Below, one piece after another: positions 20,460 to 31,775 of a stretch of 64,000 bases of DNA. Each line of letters opens with the position of its first letter. Within the stretch, counting starts at the first letter, position 1. The stretch comes from Choristoneura fumiferana. Taxonomy: Eukaryota; Arthropoda; Insecta; Lepidoptera; Tortricidae. A program made the translations under genes and the position numbers. The notes under the pieces are model-generated. The model was given only the letters and a program-made list of their open reading frames with translations. It had not been told where the DNA came from and ran no database searches. The stretch lies in NCBI RefSeq assembly GCF_025370935.1, contig NC_133474.1, forward strand, positions 21,105,560 to 21,169,559, read 5' to 3'.

Positions 20460-22042
20460 TTTTTTAAACTTTAGACCGTGCAAGTGATGTTTCCGAATTA
20501 TTGTTTTTTGCGAGAAACGTGTTCAAAGAACCTGAGTATCCGCGATAATGGCAACCTTCAACTACATTCAAACTTAATTAACGACGGTCATTCCAAAATC
20601 CTCCTGATCTTAGCGACATTATTTTAGAAAACCAATTACTTGTGCTTCCAGTAATTAGGAGAATTTATGGCAAGATGGCCGACGGAAAGTGCTGATTAGG
20701 AAATGATAAGAAAATGATTATTTTGCCGGGCTGGTTCGCAGTGGTTGGGTAAAGATTACTGTATGTACAGGGTTATTATGGATTAGTTTATGACACGTAA
20801 TTATTTTTGTAGGTTCCGTACCCAAATGATGCCGAGAAAACCTATTATTTTTTAATTCGTCTCGATTTTTTAGGAAAAAATGTACCTAAATAATAAATAT
20901 AAAATATATCCACCGCGAAATAATGTACGATGCTAAAACGACGTAACAAATAATAATCACAAAAACTAAAACAAGTTAATAAAGTCTTTTACCCCAACTC
21001 AACTACAGTAAAAACGTACGACGCCAACTTAACATAAAAATTTGAAAAACATTTTTTAAGTATGTCTACCCTACACATAAGTGAGTCTAAACCCATAGTG
21101 CGGGGATCATTGCAAAGGTTGTTCAAAAGATTATTTGCTAAGATCATATTTCTTTTATTCAGAGACAGCACAGAAGCGATCCTTTGTAGTGAAATACTCC
21201 TACTTACCACACGCGGAATGGCGTAACAACAATATACTATTCTTGATAGTGTCATGTCAAACAGCAATCATTGAGTTAAGGCGATAATTGACAAATTACT
21301 TCTATTGTGACAGCAATAGCGGACCAGCTGACCTCAGGCGCTAGCGCGTGCGTACGCGCAGAGGTCACCTATTTTGTAACAGTAACTTTTTTCCTTGTTT
21401 CATTTGCAATTAGAAAAAAACTAAAAATACGCTTAATACGAGTAGCACATCGAACAAAATTTTAAAAAAAATCTTAATATAGGCAGAAAAAAATAATGAC
21501 CGAAAAATATTTGTAAGTAAGTACCTATTATTATTATTTTCTGCCTTGTGAAGATTTTTTCCTTTTAATTCGATGTGCTCTAAAAGCAAGTATTCTTTGT
21601 TTTTTTTTTAATTATATTTATTTTTCACTTTTGAGTTTGATTTTTTTTAAGTTTGCTAACTAACTTATCAAATTATTGTATACCTAGTTATCGGTTCTTG
21701 ATAAGTCTAATTAAATGTAATCGTTTAAAATTGGTCAAAATCGAGGTCAAAAGAGTCGGTTACAAACAAACATAAGTACAAAAAACACAGGTGAAGCTAA
21801 TAAAAAGCGTTGTAATAAACTAGTTTGCTAATGTAGTTCGGAACTCGAAACAGAAGATAAGTTTTCTTTTTCTTTCTCATGTTAATCTGAAAACGAATAT
21901 AACCGACGAGTCCCATGGGACATTATCACATTATATTATTTTGTAGGTAGGTACTGTACGGACGGAACGTACCTTTTTAACTGACATAAAAAAACGGAGA
22001 AGTTTCTCAAGTCGACGCGTATATTTTTTTTTGTTTGCTCAC
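20460..22042 (+). repeat. Small direct duplication, copy 1
   Basis: About 1.58 kb matching 23,426-25,015 with a few substitutions and indels, for example agcggaccagctgacc against agcggaccagcggacc. It begins at the first base after the gap and ends at ctcac, where a SINE (22,043) replaces the continuation found in the other copy. No gene; the overlapping ~90-codon minus frame is disrupted in the partner. Confidence 0.95.
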
Positions 22043-22176
22043 ATTACACATTAAACATCCAAGACCCGAGAAAAAGATTCGTATTATTCATACAATATCT
22101 GCCCCGGCCGGGAATCAAACCCGGGACCTCAAGCTTTGTAGTCAGGTACTCTAACCACTTGGCCATCCGGTCGTCA
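22043..22176 (-). mobile_element. tRNA-derived SINE head, reversed
   Basis: Minus-strand head: acctcaagctttgtagtcag, ctaaccacttggccatccgg, tctgccccggccgggaatc. It starts exactly where the small duplication stops matching its partner. Confidence 0.85.
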
Positions 22177-22270
22177 AAATAAAAATATAAATAAAACAAT
22201 GGAAATGGTCCCAAATCAGCAAACTGACAGTCTTGCGACTGGCAACGATCTTCCTTTGGTACATACTTAT

Positions 22271-22786
22271 AAAAACCGGCCAAGGCAATAACTCAAACGG
22301 TATATCCGATCATGTTGAAACCAATTTTCGTTGAATGTATTTATTAAGCGTTAAGTTGCCATATTTTTGCATATTTTTTGGACAAACGGTTAACAAGATA
22401 GGGGGGGGGACACAATTTTTGCTACTTTGGGAGCGATTATTTCCGGAACTCTTCTCTTAATCAAAAAAAAATTTGAGAAACCTTACTATCTTTTCAAAAG
22501 AGATGTCGAACTATGTGCCACACGTTGATGAGAGTTAATTTTTTTTTTCAATTTCTGTTACGTATGCCCCCCTATAAATTTTTTTTTCTAATTTAAATAC
22601 AAAACTAAATAGCGGCTTTGACAAGACATCTGTACTCCAAATTTCCTTGATATACATCTTGTAGTTTTCGAGTAAAATGCCGTGACATACGTACGGACGG
22701 ACATACAGACAGACAAACAGACAGAACGGAATTGACGAAACTATAAGGGTTCCGTTTTTGCCATTTTGGCTCCGGAACCCTAAAAA
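22271..22786 (+). mobile_element. Dispersed non-autonomous repeat
   Basis: It starts aaaaaccggccaag and ends gggttccgtttttgccattt, tggctccggaaccctaaaaa, with an ACAG-rich block before the end and a G run at 22,400. Flanking gatcttcctt on both sides may be a target-site duplication. Confidence 0.7.
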
Positions 22787-22964
22787 CCGGCACTGATCTT
22801 CCTTCGCTTCAATCATTTTACTTAGCTTGTAGTGTGTCCCTATCCCACTGCTGGGCAAAAACGTTTTTTCTTCCACTCGTCCCAAACTTTAGCCGAATCT
22901 TGGCAGTGTGGCTGGAAAACGGCCCAAATCGTCCCGCCATCGCCTCTTAGGTCTACCTTTGCTG

Positions 22965-23088
22965 GGCTACTACGAAACTCGAAACTATAAGTTCGTATCG
23001 TACCGTCCCTCTCGCTATCGTATTAAATAGTGTCAGTGTTAGAGGGACCGCACGACACGAACTTCGAGTTTCGAGTTTCGTAGTAGCC
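22965..23088. repeat. Inverted-repeat element, ~50-bp arms
   Basis: The left arm ggctactacgaaactcgaaa is mirrored by tttcgagtttcgtagtagcc, with inner arms cgtccctct and agagggacc. It is related to the short element at 831-915. Confidence 0.75.
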
Positions 23089-23151
23089 CTGCGGGACCCA
23101 ATCGGTGTTAAATTTGGCCCAGCGATCAGCCCCCTGTACCACAAAAGTTAC

Positions 23152-23224
23152 AAGTGCTACAATTCGACAAAATTGTAACATTTTACTATGGGAAACTTGA
23201 CAATTTTGTCGAATTGTAGCACTT
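23152..23224. repeat. Perfect 25-bp-arm hairpin
   Basis: Arms 23,152-23,176 and 23,200-23,224 are exact reverse complements (aagtgctacaattcgacaaa plus attgt) around a 23-base loop. Perfect arms suggest a young foldback element. Confidence 0.85.
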
Positions 23225-23425
23225 AGCATATGGCAAACGTGTCCCGACCTGTCCCATTTTAATTGGCGGTCTTCAGACCCACATTGACAATTTGAGATCT
23301 CGGTGATACACTGAAAAAAAAAACATTTAAGATATTATAAGTGAAATATGACGACGAAAACGTGATCTGTTAACCCAGGGGTACCTACCCAGGGTTAAGT
23401 AGTGTCGAAACGGACAGATTAGAGA

Positions 23426-25015
23426 TTTTTTTAAACTTTAGACCGTGCAAGTGATGTTTCCGAATTATTGTTTTTTGCGAGAAACGTGTTCAAAGAACCT
23501 GAGTATCCGCGATAATGGCAACCTTCAACTACATTCAAACTTAATTAACGACGGTCATTCCAAAATCCTCCTGATCTTAGCGACATTATTTTAGAAAACC
23601 AATTACTTGTGCTTCCAGTAATTAGGAGAATTTATGGCAAGATGGCCGACGGAAAGTGCTGATTAGGAAATGATAAGAAAATGACTATTTTGCCGGGCTG
23701 GTTCGCAGTGGTTGGGTAAAGATTACTGTATGTACAGGGTTATTATGGATTAGTTTATGACACGTAATTATTTTTGTAGGTTCCGTACCCAAATGATGCC
23801 GAGAAAACCTATTATTTTTTAATTCGTCTCGATTTTTTAGGAAAAAATGTACCTAAATAATAAATATAAAATATATCCACCGCGAAATAATGTACGATGC
23901 TAAAACGACGTAACAAATAATAATCACAAAAACTAAAACAAGTTAAAAGTAACAAGGTAAAGTCTTTTACCCCAACTCAACTACAGTAAAAACGTACGAC
24001 GCCAACTTAACATAAAAATTTGAAAAAACATTTTTTAAGTATGTCTACCCTACACATAAGTGAGTCTAAACCCATAGTGGCGGGGATCATTGCAAAGGTT
24101 GTTCAAAAGATTATTTTGCTAAGATCATATTTCTTTTATGTCAGAGACAGCACAGAAGCGATCCTTTGTAGTGAAATACTCCTACTTACCACACGCGGAA
24201 TGGCGTAACAACAATATACTATTCTTGATAGTGTCATGTCAAACAGCAATCATTGAGTTAAGGCGATAATTGACAAATTACTTCTATTGTGACAGCAATA
24301 GCGGACCAGCGGACCTCAGGCGCTAGCGCGTGCGTACGCGCAGAGGTCACCTATTTTGTAACAGTAACTTTTTCCTTGTTTCATTTGCAATTAGAAAAAA
24401 ACTAAAAATACGCTTAATACGAGTAGCACATCGAACAAATTTTTAAAAAAAATCTTAATACAGGCAGAAAAAAATAATGACCGAAAAATATTTGTAAGTA
24501 GTACCTATTATTATTATTTTCTGCCTGTGAAGATTTTTTCCTTTTAATTCGATGTGCTCTAAAGCAAGTATTTGTTTTTTTTTGTATTATTTATTTTTCA
24601 CACTTTTGAGTTATTTTTTTAAGTTTGCTAACTAACTTATCAAATTATTGTATACCTAGTTATCGGTTCTTGATAAGTCTAATTAAATGTAATCGTTTAA
24701 AATTGGTCAAAATAGAGGTCAAAAGAGTCGGTTACAAACAAACATAAGTACAAAAAACACAGGTGAAGCTAATAAAAAGCGTTGTAATAAACTAGTTTGC
24801 TAATGTAGTTCGGAACTCGAAACAGAAGATAAGTTTTCTTTTTCTTTCTCATGTTAATCTGAAAACGAATATAACCGACGAGTCCCATGGGACATTATCA
24901 CATTATATTATTTTGTAGGTAGGTACTGTACGGACGGAACGTACCTTTTTAACTGACATAAAAAAAACGGAGAAGTTTCTCAAGTCGACGCGTATATTTT
25001 TTTTTGTTTGCTCAC
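23426..25015 (+). repeat. Small direct duplication, copy 2
   Basis: Partner of 20,460-22,042, offset by about 2.97 kb. On its right it continues naturally into the dispersed repeat at 24,940-25,245, so this copy looks like the intact arrangement. Confidence 0.95.
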
Positions 25016-25245
25016 GTATAACATTTTACAAAGTAGTCTGATTTTGATAATTATTTTTATTGGATAGGTTATACCCCGAAATTGGACCTATATAAATTAG
25101 AAAAATAAATCTGACCCCAAGGGTGGGAAAAAGTTATATAATTTTTTTTTAACAAAAAAATACTTACCTGATGAGCTTCTATCACTCCTCCTGGCTCGTG
25201 CTGAGGCACCGACTTCAAGCTGGTACCTAGATTAAGGTTAAATAA
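24940..25245 (+). mobile_element. Dispersed repeat, part of a family
   Basis: The sequences ggagaagtttctcaagtcga, cttctatcactcctcctggc and gctgaggcaccgacttcaag are shared with 54,800-55,175. Both end in the same gattaaggttaaataaa-like tail. Non-coding; class not assigned. Confidence 0.6.
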
Positions 25246-25683
25246 AGGTTTATTATGAGTGATTTGTTTGATTTTGTTTTCTTAGCCAGATGAAACCAAA
25301 GTAAAGCCAAGGAGACGAGATATACTTACTTCATATTGCTCTGATACGTCATTAATAGTATTTCGCTCCCTTTCTGTCTCATAATAAAATTTGTCTCTTC
25401 TCATGGCTTTGCTTTAAATACTACGATTTTCGAGCCTACCGTGGTTTTTTTTACGATTGCATACTTATTTGCTGTTGGTAAACTAACCGACCTATTACAA
25501 AGTATGAGGTCAAAAGTTTTCCAACAGAAACCTCATATTTGTTCCTCAGGACAGTTTATCTTTTTGGTTGAGTAATGTTTGGTCCTTTTATTTTAATGAA
25601 TCTCATTTCGACTTTAAAACACTAACATTGTTGTTATATTTTTTGAAAACTGACTTTGGCGGGACATTTATAACATAATCAGC

Positions 25684-26261
25684 AAAAAAACCGGCCAAGA
25701 GCGTGTAAATCATCCAAGTTTAGGTATATTTTATACCTTAGGCTGCTATTTACTCATAAACTACTAATAATTCTCAAGCAAACTTAACCGTTATAGTTTT
25801 CCTTGAAAGTTTGATATACTTAATACCATCCTGAATTTTTTCAAATTTTTCCCCCCACCGGTTTAGATTTTAGATGGGGGGGGGACGCTCGATTTTAATG
25901 AAAATTGCACTTTAAAGTTGAATATTTCGCATACAAATCACTGAATCGAAAAATCGTCTTAGCAAACCCTTAATTTTTAAAAGACCTATCCAACGATACC
26001 CCACACTATAGGGTTGAATGAGAAAAAAAAATACTCCCACTTTACGTCTATGGGAGGTACACTAAAAAAATTTAATTTTATTTTTTTATTGTACTATTTT
26101 GTCGGCATAGTTTACATACATTTATATCCGTGCAAAATTACAGCTTTCTAGCATTGATAGTCCCCGAGCAAAGCCGCGGACGGACGGACAGTCAGACAGA
26201 CAGACAGACAGACAGACATGGCGATTCCGTTTTTGCCATTTTGGCTCCGGAACCCTAAAAA
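25684..26261 (+). mobile_element. Dispersed non-autonomous repeat
   Basis: It starts aaaaaaaccggccaagagcg and ends gttttgccattttggctccg plus gaaccctaaaa after an ACAG microsatellite (26,182-26,217). It is the forward relative of 16,610-17,090. Confidence 0.75.
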
Positions 26262-26537
26262 TGGGGAAAATCGCATTTGACCTGTTTTTTTTCATGCGAC
26301 AAACTGTAATGAAGTTCTTGGTGTGATATTTTGGGCATTCCCATGGGAATTTTGGCAAACCTTGGAATTTCTATTCAACTGCTGGACCGTTTTACGTTAC
26401 GTTACTTTTACTGCGAAGCAACCTTAAAGCTAGGTAATTCAGCGAATTGTTCCAATAACAGCATACACAGGAACGAAGCAAAAAGCAGGTCTTTGACCGA
26501 ACCTAACCACTATAAATTCAAGCCAATCGATCTCCAG

Positions 26538-26849
26538 NNNNNNNNNNNNNNNNNNNNNNNNNNNNNNNNNNNNNNNNNNNNNNNNNNNNNNNNNNNNNNN
26601 NNNNNNNNNNNNNNNNNNNNNNNNNNNNNNNNNNNNNNNNNNNNNNNNNNNNNNNNNNNNNNNNNNNNNNNNNNNNNNNNNNNNNNNNNNNNNNNNNNNN
26701 NNNNNNNNNNNNNNNNNNNNNNNNNNNNNNNNNNNNNNNNNNNNNNNNNNNNNNNNNNNNNNNNNNNNNNNNNNNNNNNNNNNNNNNNNNNNNNNNNNNN
26801 NNNNNNNNNNNNNNNNNNNNNNNNNNNNNNNNNNNNNNNNNNNNNNNNN
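26538..26849. other. Assembly gap, 312 N
   Basis: An estimated-size gap. Open frames drawn across it are meaningless. Confidence 0.97.
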
Positions 26850-26945
26850 AACAAACATATTCACTCACTCACTCACAAACTTTCACATTTATATATTGTA
26901 GGATTAGTAGGATATAGTAGGAAGTAGGATAGTAGGATAGGATTA
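26850..26945 (-). mobile_element. Helitron-like fragment plus short AGTAGGAT repeats
   Basis: The sequence cactcacaaactttcacat, then ttatatattgtaggattag, resembles the reversed 5' end of the Helitron-like family at 55,516. It is followed by degenerate agtaggat repeats. Confidence 0.45.
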
Positions 26946-27199
26946 GAAATCTTTATAAACCTTCATTAAATTAGTGTAACTTAACACAAATACATTAATA
27001 TCTACGAATAAATAATTTGCAGAGCCAGCCATAATTATCGGTAGGTAAGGTTGGTTCAGTCAAATAATTAATTTTGTTGTCAGCACTAAATTTCCAGAGA
27101 CTAGAACCGACCATAGACCAACTTCGGTGAAGAAAAAATTATCATGTCAATTGACAAATATAACGGATTTTCGTCTTCCAATTAATTCTATAAAATAAA
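26946..27199. other. Non-coding stretch
   Basis: AT-rich, nothing identified. Confidence 0.5.
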
Positions 27200-27673
27200 C
27201 ATATTTACACGATATTTTGATGATAAAATGGTTGTTAAAACAGTGGTGAGGTCATTGAGATGTGAATATGATCGGGATTGGCGTTCAAATGAAAGTAACT
27301 ACGGAGTAATCGTGAAAAATTGCTTTGTTTACACAATTGATTTTTTCCATTGAATAGTACTTTAAGTACAGTGAAGTGAAGTGTCAGTGTCAGTGAAACG
27401 ACTTAGCGGAGAAATCGTAGCTGTCAAAGACTTGCAAAATTTTCAGAATCTTATTCTATGGACTTAGTAAATTCAGCGCGCAAAATTTAAAAAGACTTGT
27501 AAAATTATCAAAATTCTTTCTATGGACTTAGAAAAATCGAAGTGGTATTTTTATGGTTTATTCTATGGACTTAGACAAATTTGAATAATTTTAGGACTTG
27601 TAATTTTTTGGATTTTTATTCAATGGACTTGTAAAATTTTTCAAAATTAACGTGTTAATAAAAGGGCTTCAAG
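27200..27673 (+). mobile_element. Untranslated leader of the BEL/Pao-type element
   Basis: The ~470 bp before gag contain four spaced repeats of tctatggacttag-like sequence (about 27,449, 27,511, 27,558 and 27,617), each with surrounding a/t-rich aaatttt. I could not locate a 5' LTR or a certain primer-binding site, so the left edge is approximate. Confidence 0.5.
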
Positions 27674-29329
27674 ATGTCAAAAGAACTTTTGGACTTATAG
27701 CGGAACAAGAACAGGCGATGGAGATTATCCAAAAATAAAATATTTTAAAACACACGAGCAAAGCGAGATTGACAAGAGGATACGTCAAAGCGAGAAAGAG
27801 AAACCTGGAGGAATATTGGAAGAATTTTGTGGAAACAAACGAGAAATATAATAAAAATTGTAAATAAAGAAGACATGGAACATCATTCATATTTCATCAA
27901 CGATTATTATTCGACATACGAAGAAATTTACATTGATTTAAAAGCGGAGATGACAGACATGTTAGAAGACACTTCACAAATTTCAAACCAAATGAATCAG
28001 AGCCAACATCCGAGTAAAAGCGAAGAAATTAAACTACCGAAAATAACCATTCCACAATTCACCGGCAACTATCAAGATTGGACGTCATTTCATGATTTAT
28101 TCATATCACTCATCCACAATAACATCAATTTAGGAAATGTTCAGAAACTGCATTATCTGAAGAGTTGTCTGTCAGGTGAACCAGAGCATCTACTGAAAAA
28201 AATTTATCGGTCACTGATAGCAACTACGACTTAGCATGGAGTATGTTAAAACGCAGATATGACAACAAACGCATCATTGTTAATTCGATCTTGAGCAGAT
28301 TAATCAACCAGAGGAAAATAAACACAGGAACTGCCAAGTCGATTCGAGAGCTGCTAGATACCACCATAGAATGCCTGAACAAACTGAAAGCACAAGGAGT
28401 CAACACTGAATCATGGGATACCATCATCATTCATCTTATAGTTTCCAAACTTGACACCGAAACTCATAAAGCGTGGGAAGAAGAAGTGAGCGACATGAAC
28501 ATTAACGAGTTACCATCAATGTCCAAGTTTTCAAAATTCCTAGAAAAACGATTTCGAGTTTTAGAGATGATACAACCAATTCAGAGTACAAACCAAAACG
28601 CTAAAACGAACGTCCAGAGTGAGCATTATCATGAAATCGAAATTACATCATTATTTGTAGACACAGAGATCCATAAGTGCGCATATTGCAACCAAGACCA
28701 CCCGCATATTTCAATGCAGAGAATTTCAACAACTTATACTTGAGGAGAAGATAGACGTTGTACAGAGCAAGAGACTGTGCTTCAAGTGTCTTATACCTGG
28801 CCACCAAGCAAGGTATTGTAAAAATAAATCATCCTGTCACACCTGTGGAAAAAGACACCATACACTGTTGCATAGAGGTTACACATACAGCCATTCCCAT
28901 GAGAGAGAAAAACTTAAGAGAACAAGAGAGATAGAACATGATAAACAAATCAGAGGAGCAAAACATGAGAGACAAAACAGAGAAATAAAACATGAGAAAC
29001 AAAACCGAGAGATAAAACAACAGAAACAGAGCAGAGAGATAAACCAAGAGATTGAAAACAATGAAAAATACCAACCAGAAACAAAAAACGAGCAAGTAGG
29101 AAGAGAGATAAATAATCACGAAGAGAAAGGAGTAGATGAGTTACATGATAAAATAATGACAAAGTATAAAGAACACTACATAAAGAAGTTAGAGATGAAA
29201 GACAACAGAAGAATAGAAAATCAAAAACAATCAACACCAAATTTTTATGCGGGAGAATTCAGAGTACAAAAATGGAGTTTCAATAGCGAAAAGTTCAGGA
29301 TACAGCCAAACAAAAGGCAAAAATTATAA
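27674..29329 (+). pseudogene. gag: BEL/Pao LTR-retrotransposon gag, multiply frameshifted
   Basis: Gag forms the virus-like particle of BEL/Pao elements. Pieces in order: a start-proximal segment from 27,674; a helical N-terminal region with NLEEYWKNFVE (27,810 on); and a DUF1759-type core (28,030-28,570) with the hallmark PKITIPQFTGNYQDW, followed by LKSCLSGEP. CX2C zinc-knuckle segments follow (CAYCNQDH at 28,678, CFKCLIPGHQARYC near 28,780, CHTCGKRH near 28,830). Last is a very charged Lys/Glu/Arg/Gln tail with repeated NREIKHEKQ-like units (28,880-29,160), likely coiled coil. Reading-frame breaks are visible near 27,685, 27,735, 27,855, 28,200 (in an A run) and 28,705. No protease, reverse transcriptase or integrase follows, so the copy is dead and internally deleted. 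Confidence 0.85.
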
Positions 29330-29725
29330 AATGCACAAACAGAAAGGCATTCAGTACGTCAGATTCAAAAGAGAGAGTAACAATCTGAGATAAGACAAAG
29401 GATTTGATTTGATTTGAATCTGAAAAGAAGAACAGCCAATAAACATTTGATGAAATTAACTCCGGAAAAGCTGAAAGAAACAAAAGTTAAATTAGAGAAA
29501 ATCAGAGGAAAACATAACAACACGATAAAACTGACTTACGATTATGACTATGATACACCCTTCATATTATCAAAAAACTACAGTCACTGAAAGGAATCGA
29601 GCTTTATGAAGAAAAATATGTCCTTTATCAGTCAGTAACGTGTTTGGACAGTTTTGGAGATAATCTAAAGTACAGTCAATCACATTTTACAGTAAAATGA
29701 CCTTCAGTCATTTTAGGCGGGAGTA
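29330..29725 (+). mobile_element. 3' internal remnant of the BEL/Pao element with polypurine tract
   Basis: A short non-coding remnant replaces the several kb expected for pol. It ends in ttttaggcgggagta, a typical BEL/Pao polypurine tract just before the 3' LTR. Confidence 0.55.
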
Positions 29726-29818
29726 TGTTTTGACGATAGTTACTTTATTGACCGATAGGAAAAAACGGAACTTAAAAGGGATAACAAGATAACGTTTGAT
29801 TGACTGTAAACGATAAGA
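29726..29818 (+). mobile_element. Truncated 3' LTR fragment
   Basis: It starts TGTTTTGACG right after the polypurine tract, as an LTR should, and runs about 90 bp before switching to the SINE sequence that begins copy B. The truncation point coincides with the duplication edge. Confidence 0.5.
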
Positions 29819-29820
29819 TT

Positions 29821-29956
29821 GTTGTCGGATTTTGATGTTTCATATGTATTTATCTATATAAATATATTTACCCGTTGCCTAGTATCTATAGTACAAGCTT
29901 TGCTTAGTTTGGAAGTAGGTCAATTGGTGTCAAGTGTCCCATGATATTTTTTTTGC
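29821..29956 (+). mobile_element. SINE 3' portion at the copy B left edge
   Basis: Counterpart of 217-352. The upstream SINE sequence present in copy A is replaced here by the truncated LTR. Confidence 0.75.
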
Positions 29957-30001
29957 TATTGTTATTAGATTGCTGCCACACGTCAGCAAGGGCGCGTGCA
30001 A

Positions 30002-30205
30002 CGTAACGTTTCGTTTTTCATTTCGCAAACTCTAAAACTGTAAAGATTTCCGGATTTATTTCAGGGGCATCGTGTAGAACCCTTTAAGTTAGGTAAGGTT
30101 AGTTTTATAAAAGCCCTGAAATATTTACAGTTTCAGAAATATTAAACATCTGTGAATTGAAATTTTGCGAAATGAAACAGTTTCCCAAACGTTATTCGCC
30201 GAAAC
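30002..30205. mobile_element. MITE-like element (copy B counterpart of 405-605)
   Basis: Same inverted arms as in copy A with a handful of substitutions. The short foldback at 831-915 is repeated at about 30,428-30,510. Confidence 0.7.
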
Positions 30206-31300
30206 ATTAGTAAACCGCAAGGACGACGTTTAGAATACAAACTCTTATTTATTTCTTCTTCCCTCGCAAACTTTTCTAAACAGTACATCTTCACGACATT
30301 CAAAATAGCAATTCCACTGGCAACTTTCCGCGGCGCTTTGTTGCCACGATAAAACAAAGGTCGCCTAATGTGGCGGAAAATTCGTTCGCCACCGCTTCTG
30401 GCCCTATAATACGAAGTGCAAAATTCGAACTTCGTATGTTGCCGTCCCGCTAACACTTATATTATTTAATACGTGAGTGAGAGGGACGGTACAATACGGT
30501 AATTTCGTGGTAGTCCTCTTGTTGCTTGGTGCAGATAACTCACCGCGAGGCAAGTTGCGCGCGTAGCGGGAAGAAATGTATAAAGTGCACTATCTTTTGC
30601 GACGTGTGTACTTTTAAGCTGTATGAGCAAGGGCCATTATAATGTGTACTGACTACGTGTAGAAATCACTGACTCAAGATAGCATATCTACTGTTAAATT
30701 AAGTTATTTAAAATGTCTTGTGCTGTAAGTCTTTGAATAGGTATTTAACAATAAATTTATATTCCGGATTCTTCTCAACAGAAGTTTTTCCGAATCGGTG
30801 GTAGACTTTTAAACATTCATAAACGTATGTTATAGCCTAAATCGAATAAAGAAAGAAATCGAAGAACGAAAAAAAGAGAGCCTAATTGGTCTGTCTTTTT
30901 ACTGCGTCATCATTTTAGGGGTTGATTGTCTAAAATAATGAAAGATATAACCACAAACTTCATTAAAAAAAAATAGTTTAGGAGATTTTCATATAAAATT
31001 TCACGCTTTTTTTCACACCTTACGTTTAATAGCTGAAACCCGGGTTCGATTTTCCATGTCACGCCGTCTCTGTTTATTTGAACACACAGAGACGGCATCA
31101 CAGATATCTCTCAAATAAAATGTATCAATGAAACAGACTCTTACCATGTTGACGCGAGCAGGCAGCAGACTTCAAACTAAAATTAAATCTCCACCGAGTG
31201 ACAGTAGGATCACAGTGTTGTGATTGGCTGACTGACGTAACTAGTAATTTGCTATACGGGTATTGACGTCCAATTATGTTGTGCCAAATAGACAACATTT

Positions 31301-31751
31301 TAAGAGCGTTTTAACATTCTTCTTCTTCTTCGTCGTGTTCTTCATTCCTGAAGGTCGTGCCCGTCTTGAAAAGCCTTTACGGAGACGTTGACGAACTACT
31401 GCTACTGTTTTCACATTATCCGATCCGATATCGGTATCGGACGACGATGGACGACACCCGATAGCCAACACCATGTGCTGTTTTCACATATTTCCGACAA
31501 AATCGTTCCGATACGGCCTGCTCAAAATGGCCGCCACGCATCGGGCTCTGCGCACACAGAGACAATTTAGATACACGCATAGCACACATACAAACATTAT
31601 CGACCGACAGCCCAGCGTCGGTGTCAGTTCCGATATGCGATATCGGGCCGGACAATGTGAAAGACAGGTCCATATTTCATACATTTCACTTTCCCCGATG
31701 TCTATCGTCGTCCGATACCGGTATCGGATCGGATGATGTGAAGACGCTCTT
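31301..31751. mobile_element. TIR element (copy B counterpart of 1,677-2,145)
   Basis: The inverted arms are better preserved here (cgatatcggtatcggacga with tcgtccgataccggtatcgg). The interior is shorter around 31,610, where copy A has about 25 extra bases. Confidence 0.7.
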
Positions 31752-31775
31752 AGAGCGTGACCGTAAAGGTATCAC

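Noticed and set aside
22043..22176. Additional tRNA genes at 13,535, 17,410, 22,043, 52,860, 54,324 and 60,328
   Set aside because: Only the head looks like tRNA; each continues into a SINE body and recurs as a family, unlike the true tRNA-Arg at 56,808.
26331..26927. Long open frames crossing the 312-N gap
   Set aside because: The unknown bases were translated as X; there is no real sequence support.
28829..29483. Several Phe/Leu/Cys-rich minus-strand frames (60-96 codons) that look like membrane proteins
   Set aside because: They are antisense to the Lys/Glu/Arg-rich gag tail; the hydrophobic composition is the complement of A-rich coding sequence.
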